Shown: positions 34,601 to 42,042 of the stretch, piece by piece
How positions within the stretch are numbered: the first letter of the stretch is position 1
Layout: each line of letters opens with the position of its first letter
Assembly: GCF_902459505.1 (NCBI RefSeq)
Contig: NC_047097.1
Coordinates: 12,299,749 to 12,363,748, forward strand
Reading direction: 5' to 3'
DNA length: 64,000 nucleotides
Source of the DNA: Geotrypetes seraphini
Lineage: Eukaryota > Chordata > Amphibia > Gymnophiona > Dermophiidae
Notes under the pieces: generated by a model
The model's database searches: none
Told to the model about the DNA's origin: nothing
The model's input: only the letters and a program-made list of their open reading frames with translations
Position numbers and translations under genes: made by a program

Positions 34601-37408
34601 CACTTGATTGGCAGTTTTCATGTCTGCACTGATGATTACTCCTAAATCTCGTTCTGCTGAAGTCCTAGTTAAAGTTTCTCCGTTCAAGAAGTACGTCCTG
34701 CATGGATTTCCGCTTCCGAAGTGCATGACCTTACATTTCTTAGCATTGAAGCCTAGCTGCCAGGTTGAGGACCAACTTTCCAATGTAAGCAGGTCCTGCG
34801 TCATATAATTCTGTAAACTGCATTCACTTACTATATTACATAGTTTGGCGTCATCGGCGAATAGTGTTATTTTACCTTGAAGCCCTTGAGTCAGATCCCC
34901 TATGAATATGTTGAAAAGGAGTGGACCCAGGACCGAGGTACTTAAATGTTTCGATCATGTCTCCCCTCTCCATACATTCCTCGAGAGTGTAGAGCTGAAA
35001 TTTGTTCAGTCTCTCTTCATACGAGAGACCCTTGAGCCCCGAGATCATCCTGGTGGCCGTCCGCTGAACCGATTCAATTCTGCGCACATCTTTACTGTAA
35101 TGTGGTCTCCAGAATTGCACACAGTACTCCAGATGAGGTCTCACCATGGCCCTGTACAACGGCATTATGACTTCAGGCTTTCGGCTGACGAAACTTCTAT
35201 TGATACAACCCAATATCTGCCTTGCCTTAGATGAAGTCCTTATCTACATCGACTTGTGTGCCAGACTTGTTGAGAAGTATTTGTTAAAATGGCTCTCCCA
35301 GTTGTCAGCCTGTGCTTGCAGTTCCTATGGTTTTATCAGAGGGCTGCTGACTGCAACTTCTGACAAAACCCAGTGGGCCTCATTGATTTGCATTCACATA
35401 GCCAATTTTTAGATTCCAGTTTAAGTTTGGGCCAAAACCAGACAATAAGCTTTGGTAGCATTTTCAGTCGGCCTCTGTCCGCAAGTTACTTATTCAAAGA
35501 CTGGATTATATGTCAATAGAAAAATAAAGGATCAGAACACATGACATACCCAGCTCTTCATGAATCTTCTGCTGTACATCTTTGTGAATCACCAAATATG
35601 TGAGGCTCCAGGACAGGGCAGTTGTGATGGTGTCAAACCCTAGAGTATGAAAGAATGAGAGAGTCTGAAAAAAAAAAATTCTTTTGTAGTACCATTTTAG
35701 GTATTTCAAAATGATTATATACTATTTTCCTGACCAGATTGGTGTACAAATTAACAAGAAATACACATGTATGGAACTGCTATGAATATAACAGACAAAT
35801 TACATCGTAATGTATTGGGTTCCTCAGCATGCAAGAGGATAGAAAATTAAGCATTTCTCTGATAAACATGAGCCACAACAAACCAAAATGAGGGGGAAAA
35901 CCTACATCAAGGAACTCTTATATAATTGGTGCTTTGTCATTAAAGAGTTTTCCCATTTTTGAGTGCTGGAAATTTGGTCCTCCCCTACTGTAGCTTCCCA
36001 GTGAACGTGAGCCATTGAAACCTGCCCCCTCTTTTACAAAGGTGCGCTATGCTTTCTTAGCGCACGGTAATTAGTGTGTACTAATCAATGCATGCATGTT
36101 TTCCTATGGACGTGTTAGCGGTTAGCGCACGCGTGGATTTAGCGTGTGCTAAACGCACGCTAAAACGCTTAGCGCACCTTTGTAAAAGACGGCCCCGATT
36201 TCTAGATTGAAACTTTAGATTGAGATTTATTTTGACAATATTATTTACCGGCACCAAAGATGTCATTGACCAGGTTGACAATTTTCTGATTTGAAATCTG
36301 AATTTTGACATCTTCATCCATTTTCTTCTCCTGGCACTGATCAATCAAGGAGTCGGTGATATCTCGAATATTGTTCTGAAATGGGAACATTCAAAGTGAA
36401 GGTTATTGCAAGTCATGAAGCCAATAAGTTAAATAAATAGAAAGATAAGAAGTTTGAAAAGGACCACAGAGAAAATGGTGCCTGATGTTTATCAAATAAA
36501 GTCCAGGTCAGCGGAAATGCATTGAACACTTGCCATGCATGCATGCCTTTTGCTCTCACCTTGTCAAAGCTCTTATAGTGTTCATTGACGAGCTTCTGTA
36601 CAAAGCATTGGAATCGCCTGTTGAGATCCACAAATACTTTCATTGTTTGATTGGGAAGGTACTGAAGCATGGGGATGAAATCTGCTAAGTTTCCAGCAGC
36701 AGCTGCTTTCCCAAATTCATCTGTCAGATTCACCAGATTCAGCAGCTCTTGATCATCATGATTGTATCGTTTACCATAACACATGGCAGATACCACATTT
36801 GCCACAGAGACTACCAGGTACCTGTAAGGGTCCAAACTACCCTTCTCTTCCATTTTCTTCAGAAATGATGCCACAACGTATTCTGCTTCATTACAGATGT
36901 GCTCCTCGATCAGACAAGAAGAGGTAGACATGGAACACGGTGAAGTTGAAAAAGTCCTCAATGCATTTTGAACAAGCCTTCTGCGAATTTTCCATACTTC
37001 CCCTGAATCCGTGCTGAAGCTCAAAGTCTGGCCATCACCAATGAAACTGAATGTTTGTAAATGTGGACGGCCTATGAAATCATCTCCTTGCTTTATGAGT
37101 GCCTGCTTGAGTGTGTTCAGCCCACTTAGCACCAACACAGGTCTGGTGCCAATCTGGATTTGCATCACATCTCCATAGGTCTGGCTCATCTTGGTCAAAC
37201 TCAAGTGAGGTTTCTTACCTAGCTCCAGTATATTCCCAATCACTGGGAAAGACCATGGTCCAGGGGGCTTCTTTAACCCTTTGGGGGTCCTCTCTCTGAA
37301 ATATCTCACTATCAAGAAGAGTACGCTGAAGACCACTGAAGCAATAAGGACCTCAGTAGTTGAGATGGAAATTTTGTTGTTCGGTATGGGCAACACAAAG
37401 CTAGTCAT
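25367..37408 (-). CDS. CYP1A: CYP1A cytochrome P450, complete coding sequence in six coding exons
   Basis: Coding segments on the minus strand are 37408-36560, 36375-36249, 35639-35550, 31891-31768, 30981-30895 and 25670-25367. They sum to 1581 nt, or 526 aa plus stop, normal for CYP1A (about 510-530 aa). Visible parts are an N-terminal membrane anchor (about residues 17-37), the proline hinge KKPPGPW, the I-helix [16 protein letters not shown] spanning the exon 3/4 junction, the K-helix ExxR as EVLR in exon 5, a PERF motif, and the haem loop [14 protein letters not shown] with Cys466 as thiolate ligand. CYP1A enzymes are microsomal, AHR-induced monooxygenases that oxidise planar aromatics using electrons from P450 reductase. 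Every intron has GT-AG ends and phases agree across all joins. No frameshift or internal stop is seen, so the gene looks functional. Family assignment is very secure. Whether it is orthologous to CYP1A1 or to CYP1A2 cannot be decided here, since non-mammals often have a single CYP1A or independently duplicated copies. Confidence 0.97.
25834..26179. mobile_element. hAT MITE with CAGTGT ends in CYP1A intron 6
   Basis: The ends CAGTGTCCCTCAAACTTTT and, inverted, CAGTGTATCACAAACTGTG are flanked by GTGTAAGG (25826-25833) and GTGTAGGG (26180-26187), an 8-bp duplication with one mismatch. The interior has no transposase. A relative lies at 50600-50960. Confidence 0.85.
26335..27195 (-). mobile_element. 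L2-clade LINE 3' end
   Basis: Minus-strand 27150-26497 reads [20 protein letters not shown], then [30 protein letters not shown] and [10 protein letters not shown], the C-terminal part of an L2 reverse transcriptase. Its 3' end is GGTATATAAACCC followed by a TTAGA microsatellite at 26357-26336. A frameshift near 27020 breaks the frame. Confidence 0.85.
28234..28288 (-). ncRNA. Hammerhead-ribozyme-like motif (decayed)
   Basis: Minus strand: core CUGAGGC, short stem II (GC/GC around UCAUU), GAAA, stem III ACAAG/CUUGU around a 14-nt loop, then GUC and a short stem I (UUC/GAA). The core has one or two departures from CUGANGA. It is sense with CYP1A intron 6. Confidence 0.45.
28362..28557. mobile_element. 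Palindromic hAT MITE, perfect 8-bp target duplication
   Basis: This is a 196-bp near-perfect palindrome with CAGTGGTTCCCAAACC ends, flanked by GTGTAGAG at 28354-28361 and 28558-28565. The centre contains TGCATATAATGG-like sequence. The high identity of the arms suggests a fairly young insertion. Confidence 0.93.
29147..29456. repeat. 155-bp tandem duplication in CYP1A intron 6
   Basis: Bases 29147-29301 and 29302-29456 are identical as far as I can read. The unit begins TCTATTGTCATTCTATTTC. It contains the end of the upstream CR1 and non-repeat intron sequence, so it is a local duplication, not a transposition. Confidence 0.9.
29528..29685 (-). mobile_element. tRNA-derived SINE
   Basis: Minus-strand copy: GGAGTGGCCTAGTGAGG at the head, GGTTGTGTGGTCAAATCCC as a degenerate B box, then CTTGTGACCCTGGGCAAGTC. 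It is shorter than the copy at 12118-12325. Confidence 0.75.
29851..30192. mobile_element. piggyBac-like MITE with TTAA target
   Basis: The ends CCCTTTCAGGACCATAAGG and CCCTTTCAGGACCAAGGG are inverted and flanked by TTAA at 29847-29850 and 30193-30196. TTAA duplication with CCC-type ends defines piggyBac-like elements. The interior is non-coding. Confidence 0.85.
30197..30400 (-). mobile_element. tRNA-derived SINE
   Basis: Minus-strand copy with GGAGTAGCCTAATGGTTAG as A box and a degenerate B box, then the same CCCCAGGTACAAAATAAGTA body as the SINE at 12118-12325. Confidence 0.8.
30420..30615. mobile_element. Palindromic hAT MITE (CAGGGGTGTC family)
   Basis: Arms run from AGGAGTGTCAAATGTCGG through GGTCCTCGAGGACC to CAATGAATATGCA, with the mirror copy ending GACATTTGACACCCCTG. 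Flanks ATCTAATG and ATCTACAG are an imperfect 8-bp duplication. It is older than the copy at 37998-38172. Confidence 0.85.
30895..30981 (-). CDS. CYP1A: CYP1A exon 6
   Basis: The exon is 87 nt, with acceptor TTGCAG and donor GA|GTAAGT. It encodes [17 protein letters not shown] through [10 protein letters not shown], the beta region between the K-helix and the PERF segment. Confidence 0.95.
   Translation of the reverse strand, partial: HNQRHFTEWLFYSRRNMHLCQPVASEPR
31040..31214. mobile_element. Palindromic hAT MITE, perfect 8-bp target duplication
   Basis: The ends are CAGGGGTAGGGAACTC and its inverse, flanked by GTCTATGT at 31032-31039 and 31215-31222. The arms share the CAGTCGGGTTTTCAGGATTT segment with other palindromic hATs in the window. 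It lies in CYP1A intron 5, about 60 bp from exon 6. Confidence 0.93.
31768..31891 (-). CDS. CYP1A: CYP1A exon 5
   Basis: The exon is 124 nt, with acceptor CCATAG and donor TG|GTAATG. It encodes [17 protein letters not shown] followed by [10 protein letters not shown], which carries the invariant ExxR of the K-helix. Confidence 0.95.
31995..32115. mobile_element. Harbinger-like MITE
   Basis: The ends GGGCTCCTTTTGCTAAG and, inverted, GGGCTCCATTTTCTAAGG are flanked by ATA on both sides. A 3-bp duplication with GGG ends fits PIF/Harbinger. It is in CYP1A intron 4. Confidence 0.75.
32230..33210 (+). mobile_element. Penelope-like pLTR fragment containing an L2 insertion
   Basis: A perfect hairpin (36-bp arms 32249-32284 and 32315-32350) leads into a degenerate hammerhead-like segment at 32375-32420: CTGAAGCAGGCC, GGGCCGAAAC, then GCGCATGTC. 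The element resumes after the L2 piece at 32515-33045. No reverse transcriptase is present. Confidence 0.5.
32515..33045 (+). mobile_element. L2-clade LINE 3' end
   Basis: Plus-strand reading gives [20 protein letters not shown]-like sequence with a frame break, then [10 protein letters not shown] and [20 protein letters not shown]. The 3' tail ends GGTATACAAACCTAAGGTTT followed by TTTAG repeats. Confidence 0.8.
33940..35240 (-). mobile_element. CR1 LINE 3' half with internal duplication
   Basis: Minus-strand 34804-34052 encodes an open 250-aa CR1 C-terminus: [55 protein letters not shown], and [20 protein letters not shown]. The 3' UTR runs to 33940. Bases 34294-34591 recur with few differences at 34937-35235, so part of the element is duplicated. 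It lies in CYP1A intron 4. Confidence 0.9.
35550..35639 (-). CDS. CYP1A: CYP1A exon 4
   Basis: The exon is 90 nt, with acceptor CTCTAG and donor GG|GTATGT. It encodes [19 protein letters not shown] and onward, completing the I-helix with the conserved threonines used in oxygen activation. Phase matches exons 3 and 5. Confidence 0.95.
36024..36196. mobile_element. Harbinger-like MITE in CYP1A intron 3
   Basis: The arms CCCCCTCTTTTACAAAGGTG and CACCTTTGTAAAAGACGGCC surround many GCGCACG/CGTGCGC-like steps. It contains TAGCGTG on the plus strand near 36139, a match to the AHR response consensus. It is in the same family as 48535-48698. Confidence 0.75.
36249..36375 (-). CDS. CYP1A: CYP1A exon 3
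   Basis: The exon is 127 nt, with acceptor TTTCAG and donor GG|GTAAAT. It encodes [12 protein letters not shown] through FGAG, the first half of the I-helix. The length equals the 127-bp exon 3 I recall for mammalian CYP1A genes. Confidence 0.95.
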
Positions 37409-37442
37409 CTTTGTGGATTTGTGAAGATTGCCTTGAAAGTTT
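36560..37442 (-). CDS. CYP1A: CYP1A exon 2, with start codon
   Basis: A TTTTACAG acceptor opens the exon at 37442 and the start codon is at 37408-37406. The coding part is 849 nt (283 codons, phase 0) and ends at the donor AAG|GTGAGA. It encodes the membrane anchor, the proline hinge and helices A to about G. The start was chosen because it is the first in-frame ATG after the acceptor and leads directly into the signal-anchor. Confidence 0.95.
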
Positions 37443-37997
37443 CTGTAAAAGAGTTATATTAAACATGGTTATTTATTTATGACAACACTTCATCACTATT
37501 CACTTAGGTTTCTTCTCTAAAAACAAACCAGATATGATGGGTCTGGGATCAGTCTGTGGTCTCTTTAAGTAAAACTCACCATACAAAATTTTAATATAGT
37601 AACAAAATTGGAAGATCTAGACATAAGACAGAAAGGGAAAGCAGAGCCAGGGTAGTGTGTTTTTTTAGTGCCAGCCGCCGTGATAACAGCTCAGTGCTCA
37701 TGGGAATTCTATGAGTGTCAAAGCTGTTTCCACCATGGCCAGAGCTAAAAGCCACACTAAGGTTTTGTAAAAAGAGGGGTTGTATTTAGAAAAATTGAAA
37801 TATTACTTCTGTTTTAATGGAAGCCAAAAATTGAGAATCCAATGTACCACTTGGCTCCAGTGACTAGAGCTTAAGTAGTTTTGTGGGGAAGGGGGGATTT
37901 GTGCAGAATATTTAATCTTGCTTGGCCAGTGATCATTATCTCATGTGCCCAGTGGCACTGGGTAACAGAAAAATGAAGGCAGATAAAGGCCATATGC

Positions 37998-38172
37998 CAA
38001 GGGTGTCTAATGTCGGTCCTCGAGGGCCGCAGTCCAGTCGGGTTTTCAGGATTTCCTCAATGAATATGCATGAGATCTATTTGCATGCACTGCTTTCAAT
38101 GCATATTCATTGGGGAAATCCTGAAAACCCGACTGGACTGCGGCCCTCGAGGACTGACATTGGACACCCCTG
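37998..38172. mobile_element. Palindromic hAT MITE, perfect 8-bp target duplication
   Basis: The ends are CAAGGGTGTCTAATGTC and the inverse CAGGGGTGTCCAATGTC, flanked by CCATATGC at 37990-37997 and 38173-38180. It is in CYP1A intron 1, about 0.55 kb upstream of exon 2. Confidence 0.93.
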
Positions 38173-38340
38173 CCATATGCCCTATCTAGTCTGCCCAACC
38201 ATACCATCCACTATCCAAATGAAGATGGGGGGAGTGCACATGTATAAAGAGGTCAGTGTGATATTTACACCCCTCCTGGATAACATACAATCAGGGGAGG
38301 CATGTTGTACAGTGTATGAGTTCCTATTAGTGCTACCAGG

Positions 38341-38580
38341 AGGAGTGTGTGGCGCAGTGGTTGGATCTACAGCCTCAGCACCCTGGGGTTGTGGGTTCAA
38401 ACCCCGCGCTGCTCCTTGTGAGCCTGGGCAAGTCACTTAATCCTCCATAGCCCCAGGTACGTTAGATAGATTGTGAGCCCACCGGGACAGAGAGGGAAAA
38501 ATGCTTGAGTACCTGATTGTAAAAACCGCTTAGATAACCTTGATAGGCAGTATATAAAATCCTAATAATAATAATAATAT
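38341..38580 (+). mobile_element. tRNA-derived SINE, complete
   Basis: The A box TGGCGCAGTGG is at 38350-38360 and the B box GGTTCAAACCC at 38394-38404. The body contains AAGTCACTTAATCC and AGATTGTGAGCCCACCGGGA. The 3' part, AACCGCTTAGATAACC then GGCAGTATATAAA, ends in an AAT microsatellite and resembles the 3' tails of the L2 elements here. This is the best-preserved SINE of the window. Confidence 0.9.
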
Positions 38581-38668
38581 TGTAATGTGAAGATTTTTGA
38601 CATTTTAACTAAGACGGGCTTACTCCTGTACTGTGCAGAATAAATATGAAAATTAAAAAGACTGAGAA

Positions 38669-39100
38669 AGATTCATTCACAGCAACTCCTATCTCAGATA
38701 CTGCACTGGAATATTTTTAAAAAATTTGATTTGATATATCATCATTTGCTGAATACAGCATGGTGGTTCAAAATGTGTTGTCTAGAACACTGGTTCCCAC
38801 CCCTGTCCTGGAGGTTCATCAGCCAGTCGGGTTTTTAGGATAGCCCTAATGAATATTCATGAGAGAGATTTGCATATAATGGAGGTGACAGGCATGCAAA
38901 TCTGTCCCATGCATATTCATTATGGCTATTCCAAAAACCTGACTAGCTGGTGGTCCTCCAGGACAGGATTGGAACCAGTGTTCTAGACAAAATATTTTAA
39001 ACCACCATGCTGTATTCAGCGAATGATGATACATCAAATCAAATTTTTTAAAAAATATTCAAATGCAGTATCTGAGCTAGGAGTTGCTGTGGATGAATCT
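38669..39100. repeat. 432-bp palindrome with a palindromic hAT at its centre
   Basis: The outer arms 38669-38787 and 38981-39100 are inverted copies (AGATTCATTCACAGCAACTC, then CAGCATGGTGGTT). The centre 38788-38980 is a palindromic hAT-type sequence with CACTGGTTCCCACC ends. The flanks of the centre (GTCTAGAA and TTCTAGAC) are inverted, not direct, repeats, so a simple hAT insertion is not shown. Confidence 0.8.
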
Positions 39101-39218
39101 CCAGCAGTGGCCAAACCAAGTCCCAAGTAATAAAACAAGGATTTCAGTCTGCAAGGATTGGGAAGATGAGAGTATTATCTGTGGAAATAGAATAAGTTAT
39201 ATGTAGAACTAATGAAGC

Positions 39219-39698
39219 GGGAAGGGGTAAAAAGCGGACCTCACGGACCTCGCAGATCTAAAACCGCACGTCCTTAAAAATCCGAGGTCCGTGCCACAGA
39301 CCTTATGGACCTCGCGGATCTAAAACCGCACGTCCTTAAAAATCCGAGGTCCGTGCATTGACAAGTCCGCCTTCGCTTTCCCTGCAGCTCAGCTCAGGCC
39401 CCCGGCTCCCTCGCGGACCTCACAGATCTGAACTGCACATCACATCCTTAAAAATCCGAGGTCCGCGCCACTTTTGAGGTCCGTGCCACTTTTAGTCTCT
39501 GGCTCTGACAGAGCTCTATGACAATTTAACTCTGACGGATCCTAATGCTTTTCCCTCCCTATGCTAGGATCCGTCAGAGTTAAATTGTCATAGAGCTCTG
39601 TCAGAGCCAGAGACTAAAAGTGGCGCGGACCTCGGATTTTTAAGGATGTGCGGTTTTAGATCTGCGAGGTCCGTGAGGTCCGTGTTTTACCCCTTCTC
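39219..39698. mobile_element. MULE-like fold-back element, 9-bp target duplication
   Basis: The ends GGGAAGGGGTAAAAAGCGG and GAGAAGGGGTAAAACACGG are inverted repeats that continue through GGACCTC, GATCTAAAACCGCAC and CCTTAAAAATCCGAGGTCCG. The flanks TAATGAAGC at 39210-39218 and 39699-39707 form a 9-bp duplication, the size typical of Mutator-like elements. It is entirely non-coding. Confidence 0.8.
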
Positions 39699-39858
39699 TA
39701 ATGAAGCCTACATTATGAGGAATGTATGTATCTATGTATATGTAAGAATCCCAAGCATATGACCCTGTGAGGAAATTTGGTGTGGGTGGGACATTAAACA
39801 TGTTATTAGACACACACACACATGCTCTAAGCCCACTTTTTATTCTTCACAAAGCAGC

Positions 39859-40162
39859 GGGAAGGGGTAAAACACGGACCTGACGGACCTCGCGGATCTA
39901 AACCCGCATGTCCTTAAAAATCTGAGGTCCGTGCCGCTTGTAGTTAAATTTCTGGCTCTGACAGACCTCAGACCTCAGCACTGACGGATCCGTCTCAGCA
40001 TAGGGAGGGAAAAGTATTAGGATCCATCAGCGCTAAATTGTCACTGAGGTCTGTCAGAGCCAGAAACTAACTACAAACGGCACGGACCCAGATTTTTAAG
40101 GACGTGCGGGTTTAGATCCACGAGGTCTGTCAGGTCCGTGAGGTCTGCGTTTTACCCCTTCC
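39859..40162. mobile_element. MULE-like fold-back element, second copy
   Basis: It has the same terminal sequence (GGGAAGGGGTAAAACACGG, inverted as CGTTTTACCCCTTCC) and the same inner CTGACGGATCCGTCTCAGC motif as 44094-45344. No matching 9-bp flanks were found, so one end may be rearranged. Confidence 0.75.
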
Positions 40163-40552
40163 AGGAAGGAAGACAATTTGTCAGAAAACATTCTTTATAT
40201 TTGAACCTTTTAATGAAGTAACAGGTAAGAAATGTTGGCAAGTATACCACTCATTAACATTTTTGCTCTCTAGGTTGATTCAAAGAAAATCAGCAGAGCA
40301 AGCATTCAACCTCACCTTGCAGCACTTTGACCAAATGCCAACCTCCCTACAATAATTAAACACTGAACCAAGCTACGAATCCCAGATAATTGCAATACAG
40401 AACACGCAACCAGCTAGGTGCCCAGTCCCCAAAAAAAAGTGCTGAAAAGTTTAATAACCGAGAGCAAACAAAACAAAACTGCAGATCTGTACAAGACGTA
40501 GGCAAAATTTATTGTGACAAAATAATTATATGCAAACCCTTTTACCAATCAA

Positions 40553-40599
40553 GGGACCCGACACGGTCCATGTTTCGGACAAACCTTCGTCAGGGGTCC
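40553..40599 (-). ncRNA. Hammerhead ribozyme, consensus core
   Basis: Minus strand: stem I GGACCC/GGGUCC; core CUGACGA (fits CUGANGA); stem II short (GG/CC); GAA; stem III ACAUG/CGUGU closed by a GAC loop with one G-U pair; then the cleavage base C following GU. All conserved core positions are present. Penelope-like elements are known to carry hammerheads of this kind. Sense with CYP1A intron 1. Confidence 0.8.
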
Positions 40600-40759
40600 A
40601 TGGTAAAAAAGGAAAACAAAAAAGTCACAAAAAATTGTAGAGTAGCAGCAAAGTGTTAGCGACGTCGAGATTCATCAACTGCAATGAACTGTCGCGATGG
40701 TTTGCTGCTACTCTACAATTTTTTGTGACTTTTTTTGTTATCCTCCCTTTTTTTACCAT

Positions 40760-40806
40760 GGACCCCTGATGAAGGTTTGTCCGAAACACGGACCGTGTCG
40801 GGTCCC
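40760..40806 (+). ncRNA. Hammerhead ribozyme, consensus core (facing copy)
   Basis: Plus strand: stem I GGACCC/GGGUCC; core CUGAUGA; short stem II (GG/CC around UUUGU); GAA; stem III ACACG/CGUGU with a GAC loop; cleavage base C. It differs from the minus-strand copy at two positions, both tolerated by the fold (N7 of the core and a G-U to G-C-type change in stem III). Confidence 0.8.
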
Positions 40807-40978
40807 TTGATTGGTAAAAGGGTTTGCATATAATTATTTTGTCACAATAAATTTTGCCTACGTCTTGTACGGATCTGCAGTTTTGTTTTGTTTGCTCTCG
40901 GTTGGTTTTCTATTGCAGTTTAGGTTGGGACCTCCCTTCTCTCCTTGTTTTGTTGAAAAGTTTAATAAGCAATAACAT

Positions 40979-41515
40979 CGATAGCCCCTCCGGCAGTTTA
41001 AGTCCAGGCTATTGGGGTTTTCGATCAATGTCTCCTGAGCTCTTCTTAAGATGAATGAAAAAAATTTCCTTGATAATGTAATTCTAAAACTTGGATCTTT
41101 ACTCATTGTAGTGGACTAAATAATTAATAATTATTTTCTTTCCAAACACTACTGATTTAAGTGGTGCTTGGTAATATAATTTTATGTGTTGTTTTTTTTT
41201 AAAAAAAAAACCAAAAACCAAAAAAAGCAAACTGCAGACTAATATGTACAAGATGCAGGCAGTGTTTATTATACCAAATATTTAATGCAGTTATTGATAC
41301 CACCTTATTACAAACCAAGTCAGATCTTGTACATATTAGTCTGCAGTTTGCTTTTTGCTCTTCGCTTGTTGTTCTGCAGACCCTGTTGGACTCCTTTTTT
41401 GTTGTTTTTACTTGGTTTTGGGTTGTTTGTTTGTTTTTTACATATCTGTATTCAAGTATTGATTTGCTTGTTTATAATTTGAAAAGTTGAACAAATAAAA
41501 TAATTAAAAAAAAAA
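40979..41515 (+). mobile_element. Poly(A)-tailed retroinsert with 12-bp target duplication
   Basis: It is flanked by AAGCAATAACAT at 40967-40978 and 41516-41527, and ends at the right in AATAAAATAATT followed by a poly-A run. Inside, 41226-41345 forms a hairpin whose arms contain GCAAACTGCAGACTAATATG and TGTACAAGAT, related to the arm of the neighbouring fold-back. The tail suggests mobilisation by L1 machinery. Confidence 0.65.
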
Positions 41516-41948
41516 AAGCAATAACATATCATGTCATATCTCATTTAACCTGGACCATAAATACTGGTCCTTTCAAATGCCAAATCAGATTTATTTTACT
41601 ACCAAAAAAGCCAGGAAATCCCAGTAGAAATAAAGAGAAATTGTCTATTTAAATGAATCATTCATTTTCACACCCCTTTATTTTCTTGCAAAATGAACCA
41701 AAGAATATACGGGGGGGGGGGAATTCTCTATTTCCCTTATCTATATATTCACAGGAAGAACAGATATAAGCATTAATATATATATTACAAGAAATCAAAG
41801 TCTACACCAGTCTCATTGTGCAGTGGATAAACATCTGTCTCTCATTCCCCTCGCTTCTCTGACCCTGTTGTACTCCTGGGATTTCCATCTCTCTCTCTCT
41901 CTCTCGGGGTCTTGGTTGTGCGCGAAGCGCTCGTGAAACTCTCCTTAC

Positions 41949-42018
41949 CTGGCGCGCGGAGGCCGCTTTCTTGTCCTCGAGGCTCAGTCGAGAAGCTCCT
42001 CAACTCATCGCCCGGAGA
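41949..42018 (-). other. CYP1A: CYP1A non-coding exon 1 (5' UTR)
   Basis: A strong splice donor CAG|GTAAGG on the minus strand ends this exon at 41949. The start is placed about 28 bp downstream of a TATA box at 42043-42050, so it is accurate to only a few bases. CYP1A genes in other vertebrates begin with a short untranslated exon 1 and place the start codon early in exon 2, which is the arrangement here. No start codon of the protein lies in this exon. Confidence 0.75.
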
Positions 42019-42042
42019 CAATCGCCCCTGCGCATCGCCAGC

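Larger units (their letters stand above)
40458..40953. mobile_element. Penelope-like fold-back element with two facing hammerheads, 15-bp target duplication
   Basis: The element is flanked by TGAAAAGTTTAATAA at 40443-40457 and 40954-40968. The left arm contains ACTGCAGATCTGTACAAG, then GGCAAAATTTATTGTGAC and the minus-strand hammerhead. The right arm carries the same parts in mirror order on the plus strand. The arms meet near 40680. There is no coding sequence. It lies in CYP1A intron 1. Confidence 0.85.

Noticed and set aside
38341-38410. Possible functional tRNA gene from good A and B boxes
   Set aside because: There is no cloverleaf with an anticodon arm and acceptor stem, and the sequence continues into a SINE body and tail.
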